The notes beneath the pieces are model-generated. The model saw only the letters and a list, made by a program, of their open reading frames with translations, did not search any database and was not told the origin of the DNA. Source: a bacterium (lineage in GTDB: Bacteria > B130-G9). Taken from it: a DNA stretch of 55,471 bases. The DNA lies in NCBI GenBank assembly GCA_035527515.1, contig DATLAJ010000120.1, forward strand, positions 1 through 55,471, read 5' to 3'. This document shows, piece by piece, positions 10,311 through 19,326 of this stretch; the stretch's first letter is position 1; each line of letters begins with the position of its first letter. A program made the position numbers and the translations under genes.

Positions 10311-10616
10311 ATGAGACTTAGCGACGACAAGATAAACGATCTTGCATTCAACCTGACTGACCGGCTGGACCGGGACGAGCGAGCGAGGTGTGTTGCGTCA
10401 GTAAACGTTGTCCGGGCCTGTATCAGGCGAACGATTACTTCGGAGCTGCAGCTCGAGGACGAGGTCGTCCAGATAGTTCTCAGAAGGCTTGATGCGATGA
10501 AGTCCGTCAAGCCAGAGACGCCCAAATGGGAGGGTCATTTCGAGCGGCTCTACGCTGCGGAGATGGCCAAGCGGGGGCGGCAGTGGGACATAAACGCCCG
10601 AGACGTGCTCCGATAG
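10311..10616 (+). CDS. DUF507-like protein (second of tandem pair)
   Basis: The protein has 101 residues and resembles the preceding DUF507 protein in order and spacing: 'MRLSDDKINDLAFNLTDRL' at the start, 'LQLEDEVVQIVLRRLD' in the middle and 'YAAEMAKRG' near the end. Identity to its neighbour is low, so the duplication is old or the partners are specialised. DUF507 genes occur in adjacent pairs in several bacteria (from memory), which would suit a heteromeric complex. It is cytoplasmic and of unknown function. Confidence 0.75.
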   Translation: MRLSDDKINDLAFNLTDRLDRDERARCVASVNVVRACIRRTITSELQLEDEVVQIVLRRLDAMKSVKPETPKWEGHFERLYAAEMAKRGRQWDINARDVLR

Positions 10617-10644
10617 AGCGATTGCGGCGACCCGGGGAGACGAC

Positions 10645-13600
10645 ATGGTGAACATACACTTCTTGGCGGTGCGGCATCGTGCGTGGGGCTGTTTTCTGCT
10701 CCTATTCGGGACCTGCGCAGTGATGAGCCTGGGCGTAATCCTTGACTGCAGCGCTACAAACTCCGTTGCGGAAGGCCTTCTTATCTCGCCACTGGAATGC
10801 TCGCCCGACCTTGAGACGATTCGTTTCGAGTTTACGCTTACCGATTACCACGTTGACAAAACTCTCCAGCGGTCAGACGGGACGTTAGTCTCTGTGCCGG
10901 GGCTTCGAAACACGATGGAGGTGGGCGAGCCGTCCCTCCCCGTCAAGGGTTTTTATGTCGGCATCCCGGCGGATGTATCCTCCGCCACGGTGAGGCTCTT
11001 GTCCGAGGATTTCATCTTCGAGCACGACTGCAGCGTCCTTCCCTGGCGAGAGCCTGGCTGCGAAGCTTCGCCCAAAGGCGAGTCCGGAGACCTCGCCTGC
11101 GTGCGCGACGGCCTGTTCCCCCAAGCGCCGGTCAGAATCAGCCACATAGGCTTCCTCAGAAGCCAGAAAATCGCGCTCATCAAGGTATGCCCCATCCAAC
11201 TCGACGCGCGGCGAAATCTGCTGCGCATAGTGCGAAGCGGCTCGGTCGAGATAAGGCTCGTGCGCGACGCCAGGATACTGCCGGCCGCCGCCGAGCTCGG
11301 CCCTCGCGATGAGTCGCGCTTCGAGCCGATGCTCGCTCACCTTTTGGCCAATTACGAGCAAGCGAGGTTCTACCGACTCGCCAGTCGATTCGGCAGTGTG
11401 AGCGAGAGGACCGGCGAGGAGTATTGGTATGATCCTAGTATAACGTATTTGAAGCTCTCGACGAGCGAGGACGGTGTCTATAAGGTTGACTACGATGTTT
11501 TGCGGTCGCGCGGCGTTGCTCCCTCGGGGATAGATACTACGAGGTTGAAGCTCTACTACCGCGGGGAGATGGTCCCGATCCTTGTAATAGATGGCGGGGA
11601 CGGGTCCTTTGACGAGGGCGATTTCGTGGTCTTCATGGGTGGTCATAAGCGCAGCGAGCAGATCGGATGGGCATTGGACGAGTACACGGACGAGGCAGTC
11701 TGGTGGCTCTGCTGGGACGATGGGGCGGGGATGCGGTATCAGGCTGCCTCGGAGGATGTGCAGGGCTCGGTTGACGTCTTGGACGCCGACTCCTACTTCT
11801 GGGCGAAGGAGCACTTTGAGCAGGACGTGCTCTACGATGGTTGGAATGACGATGTCGATCAGGACAGCTGGTTCTGGGACACGGTCTGGTTTGCGCCCGA
11901 CTCGGCTACAGTCGATTTCAAGTTGCGAGCCTTTGGTGAGGCCGTCCAAAGTGCGGCGACCGTCTCGGTGCGGCTGAAAGGTAATTCAAGTGTCTTCAAC
12001 GTCAACCCAGACCACCATTCCGTCTTCTACGTCAACGGCGGCCAAACACCAATGGGGGACTTCTTCTGGGACGGATACGACTTCGCAACCATGACGTTTC
12101 AGGTCCCCGCGGGCAACCTCAAAGACGGCCGCAACACGATCACTACCTCAAGTCCTGGCGACACCGAGGCGAGCGTCGATTCGATCTACATCAATTGGGT
12201 GGAGGTCGAGTATCCTAGGCGCTATCAAGCGATTCGGGACGAGACTTGGTTCAAACCTCCTGCGGGCTCGGACGGCCGTCCTGTGGAGTATTGCCTTGCT
12301 GGGTTCGGTCAGAGCGATGTCCTGATTCTCGACATCACGGACGGGCGATACTTCCCTCGCTACTCTCGCGTCAATGAGGGGGGCTCGTGGGTCGTGCGTT
12401 TTGTGGACACTACGCCGTCTGCGCAGACGGTCTATTGGGCAACGACCCAGAGCGCTCTCAGAACGCCGCTCAGCGCGGTCCTTGACGAGCCTTCGACGCT
12501 TCGAGACCCGTCCAATCAAGCCGATCTTATCATCATCACCGTGCCGGAGTTTTTTGCGCCTCTTGCGCAGCTGGTTGAGTTCAGAAGGGCGCAGGGGATC
12601 AGCGTCAAGGTCGTTGATCTCCAGAACATCTTTGACGAGTTCAGCTACGGTATGTTCAATCCGCTGGCCATACGCTCCTTCCTCTGGTTTGCATACAACA
12701 ATTGGACCGAGCCAATCGCGACGCACGTCTTGCTCGTTGGCGACGCTTCGTGGGACTACCGGTTCATCCTGACCGACAGCGTCATACCAAATTACGTCCC
12801 GTCGTATCTCGATCCCGCGCGGGATGACAAGTTCGTGAACGTAACTGGGAACGAGAACGACTGGTATCCCGATTTCGCTATCGGTCGCATGCCCGTGCAG
12901 AACGCACAGGACCTAACCAAGATGATCGTAAACACTATCCGCTACGAGACCTCGCCGCCGCCGGGAGATTGGACGAGGCGTGCGCTCCTAGTGACGGGTG
13001 GTGAGAACTGGGTGGAGCAGGATACTTTCATGGGGCACGCTCGTGATTATGAGGCCGCTATGCCTGCTGATTTTGAGTTTGCGGAGGTCTTCAAACAGAC
13101 CGAGGGGACGGATAACAAGGACCATTACGCACAAAGGATACTGGAAGAGCTCAATCGCGGCGCCCTGATCACCATATTCTCGGGGCACGGAGCGAGGAAC
13201 CAATGGGACTTTGTGCTCGAGTCTTCTGACCTTTACGGCCTCCACTGTGAGGGCAAAACCTCGATAGTATTGGTGATGACCTGTCATACGGGCCGGTTCG
13301 CCAATCCAAAGACGCCATGCATCGGTGAGCGGTTCATCATGGAGGGCGACGCGTTGCAGGGGGCGTTGGGATACTGGGGTTCCACGGGGCTTACTTCTGT
13401 CTGGAATCCCTATTACCTCACGATGGACTTGTTGGGCGAGATATTTGACAGGGGCAGCACTGACATTGGCCTCGCTATCATGGCCGTGAAACTGAAGTTT
13501 TACGAGGAGTCCGAGGACGTTAGCCTTGCGTCGAGCCAGGCCTTCCTTGCGGACCCGATGCTCAGGATAAATCTACCTCCCATCCCTTCACCCTCCGATG

Positions 13601-14598
13601 TCGAGGCGAGCGTCTCGGGGGACGAGGTTACGATCTCCTGGGACTATCCCGACACGCTCGAGGACCTTGCCGGCTTCCATGTCTGCATCGGCGGGCAACA
13701 GGAGCCTGCCGGCAGGCCACTGAGCCCCTGCGACGATGGTTATGCCTTCTGGACTGACGCAGACAAAAGGGAGATGACGCTAGTTGCCGCGGGAGCATCC
13801 GCCAGCTACTGCGCCGTCGTTCGCGCCATCAATAGCGACGAGACCGCGAGCTGCTTCTCTGAAAGCGCCTGCTTCAAGTTTGGTGTTTCGGGCTCAGGTG
13901 TGCCGAAGATCATAGCGGCGGGCTACGCCGACAGCAGCATCACTCACCAGGAAGGCGGCAAGTTGAGCCTCTACGCTATGGTAGAGGACCCTGATGGCCT
14001 AGACGACATTGAGCGAGTCGCGGTGCGTTGCAGCGATGTTCCTGGGAGTCTCGATCTGGACGAGATTCTCCCCGGCATCTATTATACTCAGATCGATGTT
14101 GGCCCCGGCCTAAAGCAGGGACAGTATCTCCTCGAGCTTCGCGCCTCAGACCGCATGGGCAACGTCAGCGCCGTCAGCCCGTATTTTGCGGTTCGTGGCT
14201 GGGGGCTTGAGTGGCCGAGCTATACGGAGGCCAGCCAGGCCGCGAACTGGACGTTCGACGATTCGGCCAGGCAGGGCCCGCTCGTTCTCGCCGCGGGATA
14301 CTTGAGCTCCGGGATAACCTCGTTTGGTGGCGGGGAGTTGACGCTGGTTGCGCTCGTGGCTCCTGGTCCGTCCGGCTTCCCCGTCGCGCAAGTGGATGTT
14401 TACCTTGACGGCGTCCCCATCGGTGCGCAGCTTAGTGATGACGGATTGCACGGCGACTTCAATGCGGGCGACGGCATCTTTGGGCTTGAAGTGCCGATCC
14501 CGCCGGGCGAGGTTCCGGGCAACTACCTTGTTGGTTTGAGGGCCGTCGATGAGGGCGGCCTGTCGGGTCCTATGTGGCCTTTTGTTAGCGTATGGTGA
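10645..14598 (+). CDS. Secreted C25 (gingipain-like) cysteine peptidase with C-terminal beta-sandwich domains
   Basis: The protein has 1317 residues. An N-terminal hydrophobic segment (about residues 13-35) acts as signal or anchor. A propeptide-like region follows ('GEPSLPVKGFYVGIPADVS'), then a middle beta domain. The caspase-like catalytic domain (about 630-950) has 'HVLLVGDASWDY' near 695, the catalytic His in 'FSGHG' near 843 and the catalytic Cys in 'VMTCHTGRF' near 878. The rest has an FN3-like domain ('VEASVSGDEVTISW') and two copies of a beta-sandwich module beginning 'IIAAGYADSSIT' and 'VLAAGYLSSGIT'; the second carries 'DDGLHGDFNAGDGIF'. The usual type IX secretion C-terminal domain is not recognisable, so the export route is unclear. 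The stop overlaps the next start (ATGGTGA). Substrate unknown. Confidence 0.85.
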   Translation: MVNIHFLAVRHRAWGCFLLLFGTCAVMSLGVILDCSATNSVAEGLLISPLECSPDLETIRFEFTLTDYHVDKTLQRSDGTLVSVPGLRNTMEVGEPSLPVKGFYVGIPADVSSATVRLLSEDFIFEHDCSVLPWREPGCEASPKGESGDLACVRDGLFPQAPVRISHIGFLRSQKIALIKVCPIQLDARRNLLRIVRSGSVEIRLVRDARILPAAAELGPRDESRFEPMLAHLLANYEQARFYRLASRFGSVSERTGEEYWYDPSITYLKLSTSEDGVYKVDYDVLRSRGVAPSGIDTTRLKLYYRGEMVPILVIDGGDGSFDEGDFVVFMGGHKRSEQIGWALDEYTDEAVWWLCWDDGAGMRYQAASEDVQGSVDVLDADSYFWAKEHFEQDVLYDGWNDDVDQDSWFWDTVWFAPDSATVDFKLRAFGEAVQSAATVSVRLKGNSSVFNVNPDHHSVFYVNGGQTPMGDFFWDGYDFATMTFQVPAGNLKDGRNTITTSSPGDTEASVDSIYINWVEVEYPRRYQAIRDETWFKPPAGSDGRPVEYCLAGFGQSDVLILDITDGRYFPRYSRVNEGGSWVVRFVDTTPSAQTVYWATTQSALRTPLSAVLDEPSTLRDPSNQADLIIITVPEFFAPLAQLVEFRRAQGISVKVVDLQNIFDEFSYGMFNPLAIRSFLWFAYNNWTEPIATHVLLVGDASWDYRFILTDSVIPNYVPSYLDPARDDKFVNVTGNENDWYPDFAIGRMPVQNAQDLTKMIVNTIRYETSPPPGDWTRRALLVTGGENWVEQDTFMGHARDYEAAMPADFEFAEVFKQTEGTDNKDHYAQRILEELNRGALITIFSGHGARNQWDFVLESSDLYGLHCEGKTSIVLVMTCHTGRFANPKTPCIGERFIMEGDALQGALGYWGSTGLTSVWNPYYLTMDLLGEIFDRGSTDIGLAIMAVKLKFYEESEDVSLASSQAFLADPMLRINLPPIPSPSDVEASVSGDEVTISWDYPDTLEDLAGFHVCIGGQQEPAGRPLSPCDDGYAFWTDADKREMTLVAAGASASYCAVVRAINSDETASCFSESACFKFGVSGSGVPKIIAAGYADSSITHQEGGKLSLYAMVEDPDGLDDIERVAVRCSDVPGSLDLDEILPGIYYTQIDVGPGLKQGQYLLELRASDRMGNVSAVSPYFAVRGWGLEWPSYTEASQAANWTFDDSARQGPLVLAAGYLSSGITSFGGGELTLVALVAPGPSGFPVAQVDVYLDGVPIGAQLSDDGLHGDFNAGDGIFGLEVPIPPGEVPGNYLVGLRAVDEGGLSGPMWPFVSVW

Positions 14599-15197
14599 TT
14601 ATGCGAAGATACGTTCTGCTCCTGATTCTTGCCGTTGTCGCGCTGTCAGTGTTAATAGGCTGTCACAAGAAAGAGGCCTGGTTCGACACTGACCAGCAGA
14701 TCAACCCGAAGATCAGACACGCCAACTACGTTGACAAGGTGAACGCCTTCAAGCTCTATATCCCGCCCGGCGTCTGGAAGGTGGCTCGGGCCAAGAGGGC
14801 GCTCGTTGCACTGGTGAACCGCAGGTGTGTTGGCAAGGTTGTCATAAGGTCGGCGTGGCTTTTTTCAGGCGGATATGGGGAGGATGCGGAGAAGATTGCC
14901 GCCGAGAGCTTCACCGGCGATTTCGAGTGGCTGGACAAGAAGAAGTTCTTCGTAGGGGATTTCCCGGCTGTTCTCGTAACGGCCCGCGGCAAGATACTTT
15001 ACTCTCCGGCGGAAGATTTCTACGTCCAGCGAACCGTGGCGGCCGGAGTGATCAAATATGGGTCCAGGGAGTGCCAGTTCAAATATGTGGCCCCAGACGA
15101 TTGCTACCAGAAGACGAGGGACGATCTGGTGAACCTGATGATGGGCTTCAAGGAGCTTGAACGCTCCTGGTTCTCAGGCAAGAAGGACGAGGAATGA
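14592..15197 (+). CDS. Lipoprotein of unknown function, coupled to the C25 peptidase gene
   Basis: The protein has 201 residues (198 if ATG 14601 is used, which gives a more typical signal). The lipobox is 'VLIGC' and the mature part starts '[10 protein letters not shown]'. It reads as a mixed alpha/beta domain with '[15 protein letters not shown]' and '[18 protein letters not shown]', resembling small lipoproteins that carry a PsbP/DUF1795-like fold, but I cannot confirm that. It overlaps the peptidase stop by 7 bases and overlaps dtd by 4 bases (ATGA), so all three are probably translated together. The overlap suggests a role near the peptidase at the envelope. Confidence 0.75.
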   Translation: MVIMRRYVLLLILAVVALSVLIGCHKKEAWFDTDQQINPKIRHANYVDKVNAFKLYIPPGVWKVARAKRALVALVNRRCVGKVVIRSAWLFSGGYGEDAEKIAAESFTGDFEWLDKKKFFVGDFPAVLVTARGKILYSPAEDFYVQRTVAAGVIKYGSRECQFKYVAPDDCYQKTRDDLVNLMMGFKELERSWFSGKKDEE

Positions 15198-15640
15198 GGG
15201 CCGTCCTGCAGCGCGTCAGAAGCGCCTCGGTTACGGTCAACGGCGACCGCATAAGCGCCATCGGCAGGGGTCTTCTGATTCTGCTCGGCGTAACAGGAGA
15301 CGACGATGCCAAGACGGCGGCACGGCTCGCGGAGAAGACCGCTGCACTCCGAATCTTCGAGGACCAAGCCGGCAAGATGAACCTTTCCGTTCGGGATGTC
15401 GCAGGCGAGGCGCTAGTCGTGTCGCAGTTCACCCTTTACGCAGACTGTAATAAGGGAAGGCGCCCCAGCTTTATGAACGCAGCCTCTCCTGACGAGGCGC
15501 GTGAGCTTTACGAGCGCTTCTGCGAGCTGCTGAGCGGGCTTGGCGTCCCCACGCGTCGCGGCCAGTTTGGGGCGAAGATGATAGTGTCCCTTGAGAACGA
15601 CGGGCCAGTTACGATCGTGCTCGACACGCTCCTACTCTGA
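15194..15640 (+). CDS. dtd: D-aminoacyl-tRNA deacylase
   Basis: It hydrolyses D-aminoacyl-tRNA (and glycyl-tRNAAla), recycling mischarged tRNA. The protein has 148 residues, the full length of the family. Diagnostic motifs are '[17 protein letters not shown]' at the start, '[17 protein letters not shown]' in the centre (catalytic region) and '[11 protein letters not shown]' at the end (the Gly-cisPro motif that excludes L-amino acids). The start overlaps the preceding lipoprotein stop as ATGA. The gene ends 11 bases before the convergent radical SAM gene, with no room for a hairpin terminator. Confidence 0.95.
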   Translation: MRAVLQRVRSASVTVNGDRISAIGRGLLILLGVTGDDDAKTAARLAEKTAALRIFEDQAGKMNLSVRDVAGEALVVSQFTLYADCNKGRRPSFMNAASPDEARELYERFCELLSGLGVPTRRGQFGAKMIVSLENDGPVTIVLDTLLL

Positions 15641-15651
15641 CTTTCTTGCCC

Positions 15652-17166
15652 TCATGCTCGGTCCCTTCTTCTCAAGCATTCAGCCAAGAGGAAGATGACA
15701 TAGCCGATCAGAGATCGGGGATTCGTGCGGAGTATCCGGGAGTATTTCTTGAAGAACCTGAAGGGGTTCCTCAGCAGAAGGCCCAGGTTGAGCGTCAAAA
15801 TGTTTCTTGAGACCAGCCGCTCCACCTCGCGCGATGTGAAATCCGGGGTCTCGATATTGCCCCTAGCGTAGATTATCTTCTCAAAGCTGAAGCCTTCTTT
15901 TAGGTATCCCTTCTCCTTGCAGATTCTGTAAAGCTCTGTGCCCGGCAGCGGTGTAGCGATGAAGATGCCTGCCGCGTCCAGGCGCAGCCTCTTTGCGAAG
16001 TCAAAAGTCTTCTGCATTTGCTCTTTTGTCTCGCCAGGAAGCCCCACAACGAAGTAGCCCTTTGTTATGAGACCCAGTTTTCTTGCGGCCTTCACAATTT
16101 GCTCGATCCTGTCCATCGAGATAGGTTTCTTGATGATGTTCTTCAGGACGTCTGGATCGCCGCTCTCTATCCCCAGGGTTATCTCGTAGCATCCGCTCCG
16201 TTTCATCTTCTCTAGAACTTCTTCATCCAGGCCCCAGATAGCGATACCTTGCGGTGTGTTCCATGCAAGGTCCAAGCGTCTGTCAACCATGCCGTCAAAC
16301 AGCTCTATGGCCCTGCCTCTCTCGAGCGTGAGATTATCGTCAATGAACTGGACCTCTCGGACCCCATATCGCTCGATCAGATGCTCCATCTCGTCCAAAA
16401 CCTTCTGGACGGAGCGTGTTCTTTGCCTGTTGCCCCAGAACCTCGCGGTGGCGCAGAATACGCAGCGCCCAGGGCACCCCCGCGATGTCATCATCGGTGT
16501 ATTCGGGGACCTCAAGGAAGTCCCGGACTGAGGTATGTTAGTGTCAAAGTAAGTCTGCATGGGCAGCAGGTGCCTAGCGGGCAGCGGAAGCTCGTCCAGG
16601 TCCTCAATGAAAGAGCTCTTCTCGTTTACTACTATTCTGCCCTCAGTCTTGTATCCGAGACCTCCTATCTGAGAAAAACCATCTCCGTCGGATACCCTCT
16701 GCATCAGGTCGCGCATCGTGTACTCGCCCTCGCCGATCACCACGAAATCGATGTAATCCCTGCTAAGGCTCTCTTCCGGCAGCGCGGAAGGGTGCTCTCC
16801 ACCCACAACCGTGATCGGAACTTTGCATCGCTCCTTGGCCAGCCTGCAAATCCCGCACATATCTGGAAACTGGCTCGATAAGAGACAGGACACGCCCACA
16901 ACGTCCGGCGAAAACTCGCTTATCTTCTTCTCAATCTCCTCATAGCTCAGACCGACGCGAACGTAGCCTCCGTCTATGGGATGTCGATTGCGGAAACCCT
17001 CCGCCGCCACATCCAGGACCCTCACGTCGTAGCCCTTTTCCTCCAGCACGGCCGCGACGTACGCTATCCCGAGCGGCGGGGTCAGGTCTATCTTGTATCC
17101 CCTTGGCGCCGTGTAGTGGGGGGACACTAGCAGGATTCTCTCGACACTCTTTTGAAGGCGCACCAT
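15652..17166 (-). CDS. B12-binding-domain radical SAM enzyme
   Basis: The protein has 504 residues. The frame opens at a TTG at 17187, but ATG 17166 has AAAGGA about 10 bases upstream and is chosen. The N-terminal half (1-150) is a cobalamin-binding fold: 'TPPLGIAYVAAVLEEKGYDVRVLD' and 'VGVSCLLSSQFPDM'. The radical SAM cluster ligands are C231, C235 and C238 in 'CPGRCVFCATARFWG'. 'VQFIDDNLTLERGRA', 'LGIESGDPDVLK' and 'KGYFVVGLPGETKEQM' are later core strands. Such enzymes carry out methylations or rearrangements. The usual DxHxxG cobalamin motif is not evident, so cobalamin may bind base-off or not at all. It is 460 bases downstream of, and in line with, the carbamoyltransferase gene. The substrate is unknown. 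Confidence 0.85.
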   Translation of the reverse strand: MVRLQKSVERILLVSPHYTAPRGYKIDLTPPLGIAYVAAVLEEKGYDVRVLDVAAEGFRNRHPIDGGYVRVGLSYEEIEKKISEFSPDVVGVSCLLSSQFPDMCGICRLAKERCKVPITVVGGEHPSALPEESLSRDYIDFVVIGEGEYTMRDLMQRVSDGDGFSQIGGLGYKTEGRIVVNEKSSFIEDLDELPLPARHLLPMQTYFDTNIPQSGTSLRSPNTPMMTSRGCPGRCVFCATARFWGNRQRTRSVQKVLDEMEHLIERYGVREVQFIDDNLTLERGRAIELFDGMVDRRLDLAWNTPQGIAIWGLDEEVLEKMKRSGCYEITLGIESGDPDVLKNIIKKPISMDRIEQIVKAARKLGLITKGYFVVGLPGETKEQMQKTFDFAKRLRLDAAGIFIATPLPGTELYRICKEKGYLKEGFSFEKIIYARGNIETPDFTSREVERLVSRNILTLNLGLLLRNPFRFFKKYSRILRTNPRSLIGYVIFLLAECLRRRDRA

Positions 17167-17628
17167 GTAAGAACTGTCCTTTCGCAATGTAGTGAGGGCT
17201 CGCGCAGGAAACCGTAAACTCTATTGGAGACGAGATTGAGCTAAGACTGCACGAAAGTCAATGTTAGAAGTCTAGAGGAATCACATAAGATACAAGGTAA
17301 GGCACAGCAACACACAGATATATCAGAACGATTGCCGCCTCGTGCGCTCGGGCAGACCAGACAAAGATCGCTTTTGGAGGCTGTCCAATGGAGGGGCCAG
17401 AGGTGTTCTTTGTAGGGGCGATTCATGAATCGCCCACAATATGCTGTGGCGCTGAGGTCGGGCGGTTCGTGAACCGCCCCTACATCTGGGGCCAGCCATC
17501 CTTAAACACAGGGATTCTCGCATGTAGATGCACTTATTGGACAGCCGCTTTTGGGCCGCCACTGCGATGCGCGACCAAGAAGCATGAGGCGGTCCAGAAA
17601 GCCTGCGCCGCAGCGTGGCATTCGGGCA
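17167..17628. other. Intergenic region with a palindromic repeat, no gene
   Basis: About 460 bases between two minus-strand genes. The short open frames here, on both strands, are translations of the palindromic repeat (17411-17484) and not genes. A further 11-base inverted pair, GGCTGTCCAAT (about 17379-17389) and ATTGGACAGCC (about 17537-17547), brackets the repeat, so the whole stretch could be a small non-autonomous element. No clear promoter was found for the gene at 17166. Confidence 0.5.
17411..17484. repeat. MITE/REP-like double palindrome
   Basis: The outer inverted repeat is TGTAGGGGCG (17411-17420) and CGCCCCTACA (17475-17484), a perfect 10 bases. Inside are two 20-base palindromes, at 17416-17435 (GGGCGATTCA and its complement) and at 17460-17479 (GGGCGGTTCG and its complement). 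This is the design of widespread palindromic intergenic repeats. Only this copy is seen in the window. Confidence 0.75.
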
Positions 17629-19326
17629 CTAGCTGGGCGATTCGTTCTTCACCAAGAAGTTGTTGATCGCAAGGTAGTCGAGATGGCCGAGTGTGAAAGC
17701 CCTAAGCGCATCGTAGGGCGTGCAAACTATCGGCTCCTCGTGCATGTTGAAAGAGGTATTGATGATACTGGAGAGGCCCGTCATCTCGTAATACCGCTTT
17801 AGTATGCGATAGTAGGATGGGTTGTCGCTCTCGTGGATGAGCTGCGGCCTTGCTGTGCCGTCAACGTGAACGACGCCGGGGCACTCCCGCTTCATTTTCG
17901 GCGTGCAATCGAACGCTATCGTCATAAACTTCGCCGCATACTCGGCGCCATCAAGCCCCGTGTAGCACTCGTGCGCCTTCTCCGCAAGCGTAACCGGGGC
18001 AAACGGCATGAACTCCGTCCGCTTGAGCTTTTCGTTCAACCAGTCGTTCACCGACGGGTCAGTCGCCTGATACAAAATCGTCCTGTTGCCGAGCGCCCGC
18101 GGGCCATACTCCATCCTGCCGGCGAACCTGGCCACGACCTTGCCCTGCGTCAGCAGCGTGGCTATTGTCTCCTCGATTTCAGGGTCTTTCTTGACCTTCA
18201 GCCCGTCGAAGTTGCTGAACTCCCGCTCAACGGCCGCGTCGTCAAAAGCCGGCCCGAAATAAACGGTATCAAGCCTAAACGGCTTAAGTCCCGTCTTTTC
18301 CGCAAGGAACATAAGCCCCGCTCCGAGCGAGAGCCCCGCATCGCTCATCCCAGGATGCACGAATATCTCGTCAACCTGCTCCAACTCATGAAGCTTCTGG
18401 TTCAGCCGAACGTTCCCAGCAACGCCGCCCGCCAGCACGAGGCGCCTCAGCCCCGTCTGGTCAAGCCCGTGCTGGACGAAATCGACGACTACGTCCTCGA
18501 GGCGCCGCTGCGCCGCCGCTGCGATGTCCTCCGCGCTGAACTTGGCGAGCTGCCTATAAAGCCCTCTTTTGAAGCTTTTGGTCAGAATTGGTGGCAGAAT
18601 GAACTTCTTTTGGTCTGGTGAGAGCGAGAAGAATCGCATCATCAGCTGGTAGGCGTTGTAGGCATCGCCGCGTGCCGCAAGGCCGGTCACCTTGCCGGCA
18701 TGTTTGAGCGGATTGAAGCCGAGAAACTGCGTTATCTCACCATAGAACTGGCCTGCCGAGGCAAGCGCCGGCATGCCATACATGAGCCGCACCTTCCCGT
18801 CCTTGCAGTAGAACATTCCGCCCGAAAGCCCGTCCCCGATGTTATCGATCGTAACGCCAAGCGCTTCGGGGAAGCCGGAGGTCATAAACGCCGAATATGC
18901 GTGCGTCAAGTGGTGGTCGCAGAGGACTATCTTCCGCCCAAGATGCCGCTGCAAAAGGGATTTGCACAGCCACTCCACAAGCGATTGCAGGGGCCCGCAG
19001 CTCTGCACCAACTGGTGGTAGTGCATGTAAACCTTCTGCTTGAGGTTCAAGAAGTCATGGTTGTAATCCTTGAACTGGTTGGGGAAGAGCCGATAGACGA
19101 AATGATACTTGTTGGCTGCCACAACAGTATCTACGTCCTCAAAATCTATCCCTGCCTCCGAAAGGCAATACTTGATGGCAAGCTCCGGAAACCCGGCGCT
19201 GCACTTCTTGCGGTTGAAGCGCTCCTCGGCGGCCGAGGCAACGATCTTGCCGTCTATGAAAAGCGAGGCGTTTGCGGTGAAATCCTCGCTGAAGCTCAGG
19301 ATGATCCGTTCCTTCGGCGCCTCCAC
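17629..19326 (-). CDS. Carbamoyltransferase of the NodU/CmcH/TobZ family
   Basis: The family transfers a carbamoyl group from carbamoyl phosphate, through carbamoyl-AMP, to a hydroxyl of a sugar or natural product. The protein has 565 residues. The N-terminal Kae1-like domain has the metal-binding 'CDHHLTHAYSAF' (H138, H139, H142), 'DNIGDGLSGGMF' and 'AGGVAGNVRLNQKL'. The C-terminal domain has 'GRMEYGPRALGNRTIL' and 'INTSFNMHEEPIVCTP'. The first strand, usually with a His-Asp-x-Ser, reads 'DFTANASLF' and lacks the His, which may affect activity. The start is GTG 19326, sharing one base with the stop of the SPASM gene (TAGTG), so the two are translationally coupled. It is cytoplasmic. The acceptor is unknown; a radical SAM product or an envelope sugar is plausible. 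Confidence 0.9.
   Translation of the reverse strand: MEAPKERIILSFSEDFTANASLFIDGKIVASAAEERFNRKKCSAGFPELAIKYCLSEAGIDFEDVDTVVAANKYHFVYRLFPNQFKDYNHDFLNLKQKVYMHYHQLVQSCGPLQSLVEWLCKSLLQRHLGRKIVLCDHHLTHAYSAFMTSGFPEALGVTIDNIGDGLSGGMFYCKDGKVRLMYGMPALASAGQFYGEITQFLGFNPLKHAGKVTGLAARGDAYNAYQLMMRFFSLSPDQKKFILPPILTKSFKRGLYRQLAKFSAEDIAAAAQRRLEDVVVDFVQHGLDQTGLRRLVLAGGVAGNVRLNQKLHELEQVDEIFVHPGMSDAGLSLGAGLMFLAEKTGLKPFRLDTVYFGPAFDDAAVEREFSNFDGLKVKKDPEIEETIATLLTQGKVVARFAGRMEYGPRALGNRTILYQATDPSVNDWLNEKLKRTEFMPFAPVTLAEKAHECYTGLDGAEYAAKFMTIAFDCTPKMKRECPGVVHVDGTARPQLIHESDNPSYYRILKRYYEMTGLSSIINTSFNMHEEPIVCTPYDALRAFTLGHLDYLAINNFLVKNESPS

Noticed and set aside
11949-12726. Antisense open frames inside the C25 peptidase gene
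   Set aside because: Shadow frames of a GC-rich coding sequence with no recognisable domain.
10645-14598. Type IX secretion substrate
   Set aside because: The C-terminal residues do not show the usual sorting domain. The call is left open in the annotation.
17323-17666. Open frames on both strands giving peptides like 'AIHESP' and 'RFVNRPYI'
   Set aside because: They are translations of the palindromic repeat at 17411-17484, a common source of false genes.
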